Shown: positions 10,901 to 21,887 of the stretch, one piece after another
Numbering within the stretch: position 1 is the stretch's first letter
Layout: each line of letters opens with the position of its first letter
Source of the DNA: Aureobasidium sp. EXF-3400
Lineage: Eukaryota > Ascomycota > Dothideomycetes > Dothideales > Saccotheciaceae
Length of the DNA: 64,000 nucleotides
Direction: 5' to 3'
NCBI GenBank assembly: GCA_024195585.1
Contig: SWBL01000038.1
Coordinates: 1-64,000 of the forward strand
Program-made: the position numbers and the translations under genes
The notes under the pieces: generated by a model
Seen by the model: only the letters and a program-made list of their open reading frames with translations
Databases searched by the model: none
Told to the model about the DNA's origin: nothing

Positions 10901-11570
10901 GATTGACCACTGGTCGGCTGGCGGCTGCTGGTGCTGCTAGTGTTGCCGGTGCTACAGGTGTTGGTGCTGAATTACCGATAGAACTCTGAACAGGCTCGTC
11001 GGGTTTCGTTTCGCGTGTTCTGTTGGCAGGTGACGGAGAGCGTGAAGGGGGAGCACTGGACAGTCTCCTGCTCAGACGTTTTGCTAGAGATCTTGATTTC
11101 GATGGGGAACGAGTCCTATCGCCCAGCACAGGAGCAGGGAGGACTTTGGCCGAATCTATGCTTGCTGTTCCGTCTTTGAGTGAGACGGGCGGACTTGGGT
11201 CATGCTCGCTCTCGGCTGTGACGGTGATTTTTGGACTCTTGTGTAGTTCGGCGACCAGATCCTGAGGCAGGCTGACAGGCATCATCTGATCGTCAGCGGG
11301 TGTCGACCAACCAGACGACTCAGGCGGCGATGTGTCGGTGCTGTCGTCGACCATAGGAGCAATTAAATCCTGTTCGCAAAAGCTACCCCTGTTGGTGATG
11401 GGCATGGGCGCGTTGTAGGCGGGGTTCTTTGTTGCTGCATGTCCCAAAAATGTGTAACTGGCACTACGGGGAAAATTTGCGGCGTTCGAAGCCTCGATGT
11501 ATGATCTTCTGGCTCTTGGGTTTGCGAGCGCGTCCGCATGGTTCTGGTAGGTGTTGGCAACAGTCGTCAT
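7919..11570 (-). CDS. DUF1765 (UPF0592-type) fungal conserved protein
   Basis: Three exons on the minus strand: 11570-10525, 10469-8901 and 8843-7919, giving 1179 aa. Introns 10470-10524 and 8844-8900 have GTAAGT and GTGCGT donors; the junctions read GDYTK|FQSKSS and SPGDK|LIFETLLQRL. The N-terminal third is Ser/Pro/Arg-rich and looks disordered (RSPSKSRSLAKRLSRRLSSA). The middle is a long helical region of DUF1765 type. After a second low-complexity linker, the tail contains NFCFKFSLEMHPKAHHPTAM, typical of this family as I recall it. The role is unknown; relatives in yeasts are listed as UPF0592 proteins. The in-frame extension above 11570 lacks an ATG, so MTTVANTYQNH is taken as the start. 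The second intron is 57 nt and stop-free, so retention would add 19 residues in frame. Confidence 0.85.
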
Positions 11571-13933
11571 GGTCGGTAATGTGCTCGATCTTCTCCTGGA
11601 TGCTCTTTGTTCCAGCTTGGATCCTGCGTCCTCTTCCCTTCTGAATGCTCGTGATGTGTTCTTTTTCAAAGCTCTTTCTCTTTCTATGCCACCCTTTTGC
11701 GTTTCAAGGGGGCTGATCAGACACTGGACGCTGCGACTACAGTCCAGCCATGTCCAAATACAGCAATACGACGCAGATGTGTTCCAGACGGTCCAAGACA
11801 GATGAGTTTGCTGTCACCAGACGTACGCGTGCTCGAGCGAACAAGGACACAGACGTGTGCGGGAAGATGGTCGATTTGGTTAATTGTTCTGAGAAGGTTC
11901 AGAAGCCAATTGGAGGGTCAGGCGATACTATATAGGGCGAGACGGGAACGAGGGTGTATGTACAAGCGACGGGACGAATGTCAGAGGAAGGAACGGAGAA
12001 GGCACAGAAGAACAATCTGAGACGAGACGGAGAGGGGATTGGATAGGTAAAAGTCGTTTCAAACGGAAGCAGGGCACCAGCACCGGCGGCACGCTATGGT
12101 CATCTATCGTCTGACCCATCCCGACAAACCGCTGTCTTCGCTTCTCTGCTTATGACGTTTCTGAACTTTAAGAAACCCCTGCTGTCCGACTCGCCAACTC
12201 TGCCTGCTGCGCGCGGGATTGCACCACTTGTCCAGTCATGGCAGCCTGCTTCTGATGGCTGACACTGCCAGCAAGACGTATCGCAGATCCGGAGCCGAAT
12301 CTTGTCGGGAGGCGCGCATACCTTGCCTTGGCACCGTCGAGTCGTCGCAGACACTTACCGACTCGGTGCACGAGCTCTCTGGCCGGCCCTTTGTGCCTTC
12401 TCTTGCAAGAACGTAAATAGCAACACCTGCCGTCAAAGCTCAACAATTTAGCGTCACTCTGCGACCATCTTAGCATATTCAGACTGCAATAGTATGTCTC
12501 GTTCATGACTTATTGGCTCTCGTACTCCAGTCCATTACACCGCTCCGTGCAGATAGGCCGTGATCAACCACCATGCCGTCCGTCGTGGAAGCAAGTCTTA
12601 CTTTACGCCAAGCAAAAATCAGCTTTGCAATCTCCAGTTCTTAGTACCCTACCCTGGTTCGATCTGTCAACGATCTGGTTGAATATGCACAAAACATCCT
12701 AGCTCAAGCAAGAGTCCGCTGAACTGCCGTTCGCTTCCCGCCAACAATGATCGCGCGCCCTCCCGGAAACTACACCGTAGGAGCAGCAGCCTCTTTTCTC
12801 CCCCAATCTCAACATTAATCTGAGTCGAGTATGGCACCATCCAAAGAGGAGAGGTGCGAGCACAAGCCGACGACTCGTACTGGTCAAGGCACACAGCTGC
12901 AGCCTCGATAGGAGAGTTCGGAGGTCCTCGTCGTCCAGCGCCGGCTTAGCTACCTGCATACTGTAGAGTACGCGTCGTCGACTCCTTGGATCTACGCGGC
13001 CACAACGGTTTGCCGACGGACGTCTTGTAAGCTTCAACCTGCATAATCGATGCGGCACTCACATCATGCTGGCAAAGCGTTGGTCAAGCTATCCATGCAT
13101 TGTCTTGTCTGCCTTCGCCTCTGCTCACTTGTCATATGCACAACCTCTCTTACATGATACAGCTGCAGGAAGTGGCTTGAGCGTGATTAGTGCTTGCCAT
13201 GCATGTCAATATGATCAAGTTGTGATTTTGCCTGCATTTCAAAGTGTCCTGACAACATGGTGGCTGTTGGTTGGCTGATAGCAGTGGCAAGTGACACCGG
13301 CTTCACATAAACCACACAATCAGGACCTCTGTGCTTCAGCAAGATGTTCCCAACCTTGCCTTTTGATGAAGATCTATGCTATAGGATCCTTGCAACATTG
13401 AACATTTCGAGCGGCTACGGAGTAATGCGGCTCATCTTACCTCAATATTAATATGCCCCGATATGCGGGGGATATCCATTTAGTCACATTACAAGATGTA
13501 AGACGAGCGAGGCTCATCTCGCATTGATATAGGGGAGTGTCTCTATCTAAGATGAGCACTTTCTGGAAATCTCCATATCACAAAAAAGTTGATCGACGGT
13601 CGATGCACCGGAGGAGATTGTCATATCCCTGCTCGAATAGAGTACGAAGTAGTCCGGGCTCGGCAGAGTCAAGCCAGATTGTTCATAGGAAGCGTGTATA
13701 AGGCACGCTCGAGCAGTCGGTCCCTATTTCGAGTCTAGGTCCGAGGGGCCATCATGACAAGCCCCAGGGGGAGATGAGAGGATATAGAAAATGAATTGAG
13801 CGTATATTTTTGAGCATATAAGAATCGGTGCTTGCGGGTCCGTAGACTTGAGTGGAACAGGAGACGGAGATTATGAAGGTCAAGCTCTTGAATGCATTTT
13901 CAGACTGTTTTACATGGCGGGAGTTACAGGAGC
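11571..13933. other. Long intergenic region (2.36 kb)
   Basis: The longest gene-free stretch of the window, between the 5' end of the DUF1765 gene and the 3' end of ATP14. Open frames here (for example 12168-12506 minus) lack protein-like composition. A 10-bp inverted repeat, GCTCATCTTA at 13430-13439 and TAAGATGAGC at 13548-13557, encloses a related copy at 13512 and a GATATGCGGGGGATATCC block. The region may hold an extended promoter or an unseen non-coding RNA; I cannot support either. Confidence 0.5.
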
Positions 13934-14508
13934 TTAGTGGTGGGCGGGCTCCTCGTCGGCAAGCTCGCTCTCATCGAACCTGGAGGATAGGAGTTAGTGG
14001 TGATGGTTCGTAATAGCGCATGACGGCTGTGGGAGTAGTACCAGTCCTCGATGGGGGCAGCACCGGCCTCGGTGGATTGACCCTCAACCTCGACCTCCTG
14101 GGACTCGTATGCGCTGAGCTGGCTGGCAATGTCGGCCTCCTCGGGGGAAGCAGGGGCTTGGGGAAGAGAGAACTTCTGGACCTGGCCTTCGGAGTCGGAA
14201 GCCTTAACGGTGGGAGGCTTGTAGGCCTTGAGCTCGCGGAGGTAGAGGTCCTGAACGAGATCGGCTGTGATGGAAGAATCAATGAGCGACAGTTCGGCGG
14301 CTATGTCGAGTGGTGTGGCAGATCAAGTACCTTGGCGAACAGCAGTGGGAGTGACAAAGGTGCGGCGGAAGGTGGTGGCCGACTGCTGCTTAGCAAGACG
14401 GACGAGCGACTGGCGCTGCGGCGGGAGTCAGCGGACGAAGGTCTGGGGTGCGCAAAGACGTGGACATGGACAGCAGCATACCGAGGCCCTGAGAGATTGA
14501 CCGAGCAT
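13934..14508 (-). CDS. atp14: Mitochondrial F1Fo-ATP synthase subunit h
   Basis: Subunit h of the mitochondrial ATP synthase, a peripheral-stalk component of fungal complex V. Four minus-strand exons: 14508-14482, 14415-14331, 14264-14042 and 13979-13934, giving 126 aa, normal for the family. An Arg/Ser-rich presequence (MLGQSLRAS, then RRTFVTPTAVRQ) leads into the diagnostic ADLVQDLYLRELKAYKPP, then LPQAPASPEEADIASQL and an acidic tail IEDWFDESELADEEPAHH. All three introns (14416-14481, 14265-14330, 13980-14041) have plausible branch sites and restore frame. The first acceptor is a tandem CAGCGCCAG, so two proteins differing by two residues in the presequence are possible. It is head to head with TFIIB. 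Confidence 0.88.
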
Positions 14509-15248
14509 GGCGATTGAGTGGAGTGTGGATATGATGGGCTTCCTTCTCTAGCAACTGCCTACTCACAACTCTTTCGCTGTCGCGCCCCAATTCACTCGCC
14601 CGTCGTCGTTTGGTCCCGTGATCCGTAGGGCCCGTGCACCACTTCCATCCGCCCTGCCTTGAGACAGCGCAGGCTGCGACACCAACAACTTCTACGCCTC
14701 GTCAAGTCGAACTCGTCTTGATCAGCCCCGTCCTTGTCGTCGACGCCTGTCTCTCCTTTATCCGCGGCTCCTCTCACCACACGTCTCGTCTTCCGCATCG
14801 ACGCGACCGCCCGCTCGACTGCTCTTTCTGCGCATCCCTCTCGGAACACTCAAGGCTCCTGCTGTCTGGTCTTGCCAGTCGCCTGTTCCAAGACAACAAC
14901 TGCAAAGAAAGTCCTAGTCACTTCCCAGACACCTCACAAGGGCCATCTGCCGCTAGATGTTTGGGTAAGCAGTGCTGCTCTGCGTTACACTAGCATAGCA
15001 TCTCGAGTTGCCACTCAACTTGGCTTCTCATTTCTACCGCCCATCGTCTCGTTCTGTTCCGTCTTCTTCAAGCTAACCTGTTCACCCTAGTTGTCTATCA
15101 CTTTTCTTTTGAGTCGCCCGTCGCCAAAGTGTATTCTCCGCTCTTCATCCGCTGCTGCGCAAAACAATATAATCTCAGAGTAACCGCAAGAGCCATTAAG
15201 CGTCGCCAATCTCAGCGTCGAAGCTCGCAACAGAAGACAAAGACCATC
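14509..15248. promoter_or_regulatory. Divergent ATP14/TFIIB promoter with probable 5'-UTR intron
   Basis: A 740-bp head-to-head promoter, pyrimidine-rich toward TFIIB. A convincing intron signature lies at 14965-15090 (126 nt): donor GTAAGC, branch GCTAAC at 15072-15077 and acceptor CCCTAG. No ATG-initiated frame joins across it to the TFIIB start, so I read it as an intron in the TFIIB 5' UTR. The frame overlapping it (14734-15090) starts only at TTG. Confidence 0.55.
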
Positions 15249-16337
15249 ATGAGCTACACTTTGTCGCCGGGTGCCATCCCCGATGTCGAACCACAGGTCG
15301 AGGCCCCTGATGAATGGCGCCAAAATCTCAGCGTCCACATGATATGCCCCGACTGCAAGGAAGATCCTCCCAACCTTGTCGAAGACCCTCAAGCTGCCGA
15401 TGTCATCTGTGAAGACTGTGGCATGGTTCTCTCGCAACGTGGAATCGATCAGCGTGCCGAATGGCGCACCTTTGCAAACGACGACCAAGGCAACGATGAT
15501 CCTTCGCGTGTTGGTGAGGGTCCTAATCTCTTGTTGAATGGCAGTCAGCTACAAACCAACATTGCCTTTGGTGATGGCTCGCTGAGAAGCAAGGAGCTTC
15601 ACCGTGCACAAAGTAAGGCCAATGCCGACAAAGGAAACAAAAATCTGCTCCAGGCGTTCAAGCAGATTGGTGCTTACTGCGACTCCTATGATCTTCCTAA
15701 CGTCGTTGCCGACGCTGCTAAGCACATCTTCAAAGATGCAGAGGACTCGAAGAATTTCAAAGGCAAATCGACTGAAGCTATCATCGCTGGCTGCATCTTT
15801 ATCGCTTGTCGCCGCAACAAAGTGCCCCGTACCTTCCGAGAGATATATGATATGACACACGTCTCCAAGAAAGAGATTGGGAGAACGTTCAAGTTGCTTG
15901 AGTCGATGCTGGCAAAGCAGGACAAACAATCTGGAGGCAAGGCCAAGGTCATTGGCAATGGTGTTGTTGGTATCCACGAAGCTTACCAAGGGACTGTTAC
16001 TACCAATCCCGACGAACTTTGCAGTCGTTTCTGTGCCCAACTCGGCATGGACTTTGCCACCACCGAAGTTGCCAAGAGTCTCGCTCTGGGTATGGCCAGT
16101 ATCGGAGCCCTTGCTGGCCGCTCACCCTTGTCTGGAGCTGCTGCTTGTATCTACATGGCCAGTTTGCTCATGGATCAAGTCAGATCTCCCAAAGCCATTG
16201 GCGAAGTTGCGAAGGTCAGTGACAGCACAATCCGAAGCGCCTACAAAAGCTTGTACGCAGAAAAGGAGACTCTTCTCTCTGAAGACGTCCTTAAGAGAGG
16301 CGCCGATGTGGAAAAGCTTGTCAAGCCCACCAACTGA
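15249..16337 (+). CDS. sua7: Transcription initiation factor TFIIB
   Basis: General RNA polymerase II factor that bridges TBP-bound promoter and polymerase and helps set the start site. Single-exon, 362 aa. An N-terminal zinc ribbon shows CPDC (about residue 35) and CEDCG (about residue 57), followed by the B-reader-like stretch GIDQRAEWRTFANDD. Two cyclin folds follow: KNLLQAFKQIGAYCDSYDLP to FREIYDMTHVSKKEIGRTFK, and ELCSRFCAQLGMDFATTEVA to IGEVAKVSDSTIRSAYKSLY. The start MSYTLSPGAIPD is the first ATG in frame; the 120 nt upstream in the same frame begin at a non-ATG codon. Its leader probably carries an intron (see the promoter entry). Confidence 0.95.
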   Translation: MSYTLSPGAIPDVEPQVEAPDEWRQNLSVHMICPDCKEDPPNLVEDPQAADVICEDCGMVLSQRGIDQRAEWRTFANDDQGNDDPSRVGEGPNLLLNGSQLQTNIAFGDGSLRSKELHRAQSKANADKGNKNLLQAFKQIGAYCDSYDLPNVVADAAKHIFKDAEDSKNFKGKSTEAIIAGCIFIACRRNKVPRTFREIYDMTHVSKKEIGRTFKLLESMLAKQDKQSGGKAKVIGNGVVGIHEAYQGTVTTNPDELCSRFCAQLGMDFATTEVAKSLALGMASIGALAGRSPLSGAAACIYMASLLMDQVRSPKAIGEVAKVSDSTIRSAYKSLYAEKETLLSEDVLKRGADVEKLVKPTN

Positions 16338-17669
16338 GCAGAACTTCTGCCACGGACTTCTTTCTTTTCTTCTTCTTTTTCTTTTTGAGATTGGGAAGGA
16401 GCTCTTGTTGTTTTTTCTTCACACGATACCACAAAACGAGATAAAAAGTTTCTTTGTTTCAGAGAGGGGACGATGCTCGCGGGTTAAAGAAGGTTACATG
16501 CGAATGCTAATCAAGACTGCTTTGCTAACGACACAGCTTATACGATGAGGAAAGTCTCGTGTATTCTACTCAAAGATAAAAAGAAAATGAAATTGCTTTC
16601 CTGGGGCATCTTACCATTGCATTGCATTGTGTTGTGCAAGTGATTCAGGTGTAGCTAATGAGATGCTGTTTGAGATTGGATTTCTTTTCCTTGTAGAGAT
16701 CTAGTCACGGCTATTACGAAGGCAGATCTTCTACTGGTTGTCGCTGCGAGGCTCTGAGGAAGCATGTGCTATATTCGCAAAAGATCTGTCTAAGATCAGA
16801 CTCGTACTCAGGATATTGACATTGTGAGTTCTGATTGCTAGTCTACTGAAGCGACTAGCTAATATGGTAATGGTTGAGGCTTTTGGATAGTGTTACATAT
16901 GGCAAGGCATCTAGGCTGTTATTGCACTCTGGTGGTCTCTCGCTGGCCAATTCCAACCAAGAGGTCACAGCGACGAGGCAAAGCCGCATCAGTATTGGTG
17001 TATGGCTGATTTAAAGGCGTGCCTTTGCAAGGTGGATCTAGTGCATCCGACCTTAGGCTCGCGATCTTCTCATGACAAGGCGGGGCCGAGGGATTGTGAA
17101 GCGCTCAACTGCTGTTTGATTCTGCTTCCAATATTGTTGCTCGGACTCTATGTTGGGCCGTAACGTGAACCTTCGAAATTGTAGAACCATTCGAACACGT
17201 ACGTTGCTGTTTCGAGGTCTTCTCGATCTTGGTGGCCATTCCGACACGGACAAGACAGTAGTGGGGCTCGAGTTTCTTCATGGTCTCGTTGGAGTCGTAG
17301 ATGAGATCGAAGCGAGTTGATTTGAAAACCGACCTTGTCGAAAGAAAGCAGGCATGCTGGCTTTGCTGAGCAGTATGTTTTTATCGGTTTGAGCGAGCAT
17401 CACAGTGCTTAGCAAAAACACATCTTTGGACTGCCAATTCGCTTCGTGCTTGGTGCTTTCCCTTTGTGACAGGCTGAAATCTCTCCTGTGCTTTGCTTTT
17501 CAGGCATATAGGAAGTCATGTGCCCCAGACTCACTTGGTCCGGCAACGCATGAGACGGTGCTCATCCAGACAAGCTCTGCAGTGTCTGACAGCCACAGTG
17601 AGTGTCTCCTGTTGCAATTCTAAACATTACAAGAGGATTGGGTTGTGAAGTTGACAGCTGGCGTTGACC
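16338..17669. other. Convergent intergenic region (1.3 kb)
   Basis: Between the 3' ends of TFIIB and the mitochondrial-type gene. It begins with a T-rich TFIIB 3' UTR (16360-16390). No open frame with protein-like composition and no recognisable RNA is seen. Confidence 0.5.
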
Positions 17670-18383
17670 TCAGGGAGTATGGCTCCTCATAGAAGCAAGA
17701 ATGGCTGTGTAATCTTCGTCTATAGTATCAAGATCGACGGGATTCAGGGGGACATCGATGTTTGCGTAGTCGGATTTGTGTGCGTTGACAAAGTTATCCG
17801 CGACAGCTTCAGCAGCGGCAACGCCTTTCTCACGCAAGGTTTCTTTGACTTTCACCAATGCTGCGTGGTGTTCCTCGGCCTTGTCAACAAGACGTGCGAC
17901 ATCCGTCTCTCTAGTTTTCAACTCGACTCGCAGATCTTCAGGCTTCAGATTTGGATCATATAGTTGACGGAGAACAACATCGGAGTCACCAGGTTGCCAG
18001 TCTGAAAAAGGCTCTTCCTTGAGATCTTGGAGGTGCTTCTTCATGTCATTGTAATGCTCGATGATTTCTTGACTGAAGTTTGTTATATTGTTGTCGTGGT
18101 GCAATCGTTCTGTAGAGATGTACTTGTTTTGGCGTAGAGCATTGTTGACAATTTCGTCGTTGGCAGACCTTAATTTGTAGAAATACTCAAATCGTTGCAG
18201 AAAGTCGTCTATATCAGCGTCCAGAGTGGCGGCTGTGATACGCTCTTGCCTCTGCAGGCGGCGGATGATATTGAGATGTTTCTGGCGTGCTTGTTGGCTA
18301 GTCGAGTTATGACGCACAGATGCGATTATTCTGGGTACACGCCAGCGAAGTGCAGCCAAGTGAGAGAAGGCAGAACTTGACAT
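17670..18383 (-). CDS. Predicted mitochondrial coiled-coil protein, unknown
   Basis: Single-exon, 237 aa, ATG at 18383 and TGA at 17670-17672. The first 30-odd residues are basic, hydroxylated and nearly free of acidic residues (LRWRVPRIIASVRHNSTSQQ), as in a mitochondrial presequence. The rest is highly charged and helical (NIIRRLQRQERITAATLDAD, VARLVDKAEEHHAALVKVKE) with a likely coiled coil around 155-190. An acidic C-terminus DLDTIDEDYTAILASM follows. No membrane segment or catalytic motif is visible. I do not recognise it; a mitoribosome-associated or assembly protein would fit, but that is a guess. It shares a 230-bp divergent promoter with eIF3c. Confidence 0.75.
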   Translation of the reverse strand: MSSSAFSHLAALRWRVPRIIASVRHNSTSQQARQKHLNIIRRLQRQERITAATLDADIDDFLQRFEYFYKLRSANDEIVNNALRQNKYISTERLHHDNNITNFSQEIIEHYNDMKKHLQDLKEEPFSDWQPGDSDVVLRQLYDPNLKPEDLRVELKTRETDVARLVDKAEEHHAALVKVKETLREKGVAAAEAVADNFVNAHKSDYANIDVPLNPVDLDTIDEDYTAILASMRSHTP

Positions 18384-18613
18384 GCTAAGTGATGGTTGGA
18401 TTAATTATTTATCATCAGGTTGTTTCTTTAAACATCGACTACGAAAGGCGGGCATTACCGAAAGCAATGGATGAGTGATCACGTGGAAATTCAGCCAACA
18501 CACAACCAAGTTGCAAGTTAGCGGCCGAAGTCTTGGCAGAAAAAGCTCGCAGTCCACAACTACAGTATACGCGCATCGCGACCCGACTCTGTGTATTACC
18601 AGCGTCAGCCAAC
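18384..18613. promoter_or_regulatory. Divergent promoter, mitochondrial protein / eIF3c
   Basis: Only 230 bp separate the two start codons, so both promoters and leaders must overlap here. No classical TATA box stands out. Confidence 0.5.
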
Positions 18614-21239
18614 ATGTCTCGCTTTTTCTACGGCAGCGACAGCTCCAGCGAGTCTTCCTCGGACGAGGAGGAACTCTACAGCGAAGAGGAGGAGGAAGAG
18701 AAGTCCGAAGAGGAATCCAGCGAGGAGGAGTCTGACGAGGAAGATTCGGACGACGACTCCAGCGACGAGGACGGTGGCAAGACTGGTGCCAACCGTTTCC
18801 TGCGCGACGAGTCCAGCGAGGACGAGAGCGACGAAGAGGACGACCGCACCGTGGTCAAGAGTGCAAAGGACAAGCGTTTCGACGAACTCGAAGGCACCAT
18901 CCGCCTGATTGAGAACGCCCAGAAGATCAACGACTGGAGTGTCATCAACGACAGTACGTCCGCTTGTTATGCCGCTGTTTGTGCTCCAGCGCAGTAGCTA
19001 ATCCACTCGTCCAGACTATGACAAACTTAACCGCCAGCTGCCCGTCCTGCAGCGTGACAACGATGGCAAGGCCCCCAAGATGTACATCAAGACCATTGCC
19101 GACCTTGAAACCGCCATGCTCGAGGCTCTGGAGAAGCAGAAGGGCAAGAAGATGAACCCCATCGCCGCAAAGGGTCTCAACGCCATGCGCCAGAAGATCC
19201 GCAAGAACAACCGTGACCACGAAGCCGACATCAAGGCCTACCGCGACAGTCCCGATGACTTCATGAAGGACGATGTTGTTGAAGAGCCCACTGCTACTGC
19301 CCCCAAGAAGGCCAAGAAGGCTCTCATCGACGAAACTATTGTCGGTGCCGATGATGACGGCTTCACCGTGGTTGGCGCTGGTGGTAAGGCCACCACTTAC
19401 ACCCCTGAGAGCATTCTCAAGCATCTCCGCACTATTGTCGAATCCAGAGGACGCAAGAACACCGACCGTCTGGACCAGATCCGTACCCTTGAGAAGCTGC
19501 TCGATGTGGCTGCTACCGAGTACCAGAAGGCTCGCGTGCTCCTGACTCTTGTTTCGACCCGTTTCGACTTGACCAGCGGCAGCGGTAACACTATGGCACA
19601 GGAACAGTGGAAGCTGGTTCAGCAAGAGATTGCTGCTCTCCTGGCCCTTCTTGAGGAGCACCCTTACCTGGTCGTTATTGAGAACGCCGAGGACTGGGAG
19701 GATGACGAGAAGCACCCCACCGTCACCCCTGAAGAGACTTTCAAGATTCCTGGCAGCATCGTCTCCCTGGTCGAGCGTCTCGATGATGAGCTTACCCGTG
19801 TTTTGCAGGCCGTTGACCCTCACACCGCCGAGTATGTCGAGCGCCTCAGTGACGAGGCTTCCCTGTACACCAACATTGTCCGCACACAGCTGTACTGCGA
19901 GCGCCTAGCAAAGGACGAGAAGCTCAACTTTGTCCAGGAGACAGCCAACCGCATTGTCATGCGCAGACTTGAGCACATCTACTTCAAGCCTTCGCAGGTC
20001 ATCGACATCCTTGAGGAGAACGTCTGGAAGGCCCTTCCCGCCACTCTCGACTCTTCCGTCACCCCTCGCTCTGCTGCTGGCGACAGCTCCGCTCTTGTCA
20101 CCGCTATCTGCACATACCTCTACACCCACAGCGAAGGCATCATCCGCGCCCGTGCTATGCTTTGCCAAGTCTACTACCTCGCCCTTCACGACCAGTACTA
20201 CAAGGCTCGTGACATGCTCCTCATGTCGCACTTGCAGGAGACTATTTCCGGATTTGATGTCAACACTCAGATCTTGTTCAACCGTACCTTGACCCAGGTC
20301 GGTCTCTGCGCTTTCCGCGCTGGACTTGTTTACGAGGCCCAGAACTCACTCCAGGACATTTGCGGCTCTCAAAGACAAAAGGAGTTGCTCGCCCAAGGTC
20401 TGCAGATGCAACGTTACTCTCAAATTACCCCCGAGCAGGAGCGTATCGAGCGCCAGCGCCAGCTTCCTTTCCACATGCACGTCAACCTCGAGCTTCTCGA
20501 GTGTGTTTACCTCACTTGCTCCATGCTGCTTGAGATTCCTCTCCTTGCCCAGGTCGGCTCTTCTCCCGACCTCAAGAAGCGTGTCATCAGCAAGTCTTAC
20601 CGCCGTATGCTCGAGTACCATGAGCGCCAGATCTTCACCGGTCCTCCTGAGAACACCCGTGACCACGTCATGCAGGCAAGTAAGGCTCTTGCCCAGGGTG
20701 AATGGCGCAAGGCTGCCGAGTTCATCACTGCTATCAAGATCTGGGACCTCCTGCCGCAAGCCTCCAAGATCAAGACCATGCTCGAGGAGCAGATCCAAGA
20801 AGAGGGTCTCCGCACTTACCTTTTCACATACGCTCCCTTCTACGACACTCTTTCTATCGAAAAGCTTGCGTCGATGTTTGAGCTGTCGGAGCGCAAGGTT
20901 TCGGCCATTGTCAGCAAGATGATCAGCCACGAGGAGCTCGCTGCTGCTCTTGACCAAGTCAACGGCGCCATCATCTTCAGAAAGGGCGTCGAGCTCAGCA
21001 GACTGCAAAGCTTGGCCCTCACTCTCAGCGACAAGGCCAGTGGACTCATCGAGAGCAACGAGAAGACATTGGAGCAAAGAACACAAGGCACTGCCAACGC
21101 GTTCGAGAGACAAGGCGCACAGAGAGGAGGCAGAGGAGGTGCCAGAGGCGGACGCGGTGGCAGAGGAGGCGGCCAAGGCATCAGAAGAGGCGGCGGTGGC
21201 TTCCAGGGCGGTGTCTTGGGCAACGCCATCAGATCGTAA
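18614..21239 (+). CDS. nip1: Translation initiation factor eIF3 subunit c
   Basis: Core eIF3 scaffold subunit that binds the 40S ribosome and contacts eIF1 and eIF5. Exons 18614-18953 and 19015-21239 give 854 aa, the expected size. Intron 18954-19014 has donor GTACGT, branch GCTAAT and acceptor CAG; it joins [13 protein letters not shown]. The N-terminus is a Ser/Asp/Glu-rich acidic tail (residues 5-80) typical of Nip1, a likely CK2 target. The C-terminal third contains the PCI domain, with winged-helix features such as [20 protein letters not shown] near residue 720. The extreme C-terminus is an RGG/RGRG tract (about 795-830), suggesting RNA binding and arginine methylation. Codon use is strongly biased (GC-ending), as expected for high expression, which also produces long antisense shadow frames. 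Confidence 0.95.
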
Positions 21240-21887
21240 GGGATCAATGGCGGGTCAATGGATGCTGCGGATGGGTTCGGCGTTCTTCTCTTCGTGACAC
21301 ATTTTCTGTACGTTATTGCAGCGCACAAGGACACCAAAAGCCGGGCAGGATCGTCATGTTTCGTTTTACAGTTTATCTCTTTACTCTATCCCCCCTAGAT
21401 CGCACGATGCAATGGCAAAAAGAACGTATTTACTTCAAAGGGTAGAGTGACGATTGTTGAGACGTTTTAAGATAGGGGAAGACAAAAAAATGCATGCGTC
21501 ATGTTGCGTTGGGCAGGAGCAAGTTGAAGCTGTAAATGAGCCCCACTTGCGTTTTGGGTGTCCCTTGGTCGTCGTGGACAAACACCAAGCAAGCAATTGC
21601 TCAGCGCTCCCTTTCGTTGGCTGTCGAGGCCTTTGACACCACGTCCCCAGGACAAGCAAGAGGTGAGCGAACCATGCCAACACGTACAGGCACAAAAGTT
21701 ACAGGCTGACGCAGGTGCTTCCGCAGACGTGGACAGGTAGCGCGGCAGTACGAGTACTGTATTGCTTGTTGTCGCATCATCCACCCCATCTTTCCCACCC
21801 GTGCTATCCATCCCACCCAAAGTCAGCTTCCATCATCACAAAGACGCGCCGCCTACCACCGCAAAGGCCGCATCCATTGCTACAGCC
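21240..21887. other. Intergenic, eIF3c 3' region and YAK1 promoter
   Basis: About 650 bases between two plus-strand genes. The last 110 bases before the YAK1 start are pyrimidine- and CCA-rich, as in a long leader. No gene or repeat is supported. Confidence 0.5.

Noticed and set aside
12168..12506. 112-codon minus-strand frame in the 2.36-kb gap
   Set aside because: Composition is Arg/Ser/Cys-rich in the manner of non-coding frames; no motif or splice support.
13430..13557. MITE call for the inverted repeat
   Set aside because: Arms are only 10 bp and no target-site duplication is seen; kept only as a low-interest finding.
14020..14517. 165-codon plus-strand frame over ATP14
   Set aside because: Antisense to the four-exon ATP14 model, which matches a known family across every junction.
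14734..15090. 118-codon frame upstream of TFIIB
   Set aside because: Starts only at TTG and runs through a good intron signature; better read as TFIIB leader.
18945..19823. 292-codon open frame opposite eIF3c (and 276 codons at 20346-21176)
   Set aside because: Antisense shadows of a strongly GC3-biased gene; leucine/valine-rich without motifs.
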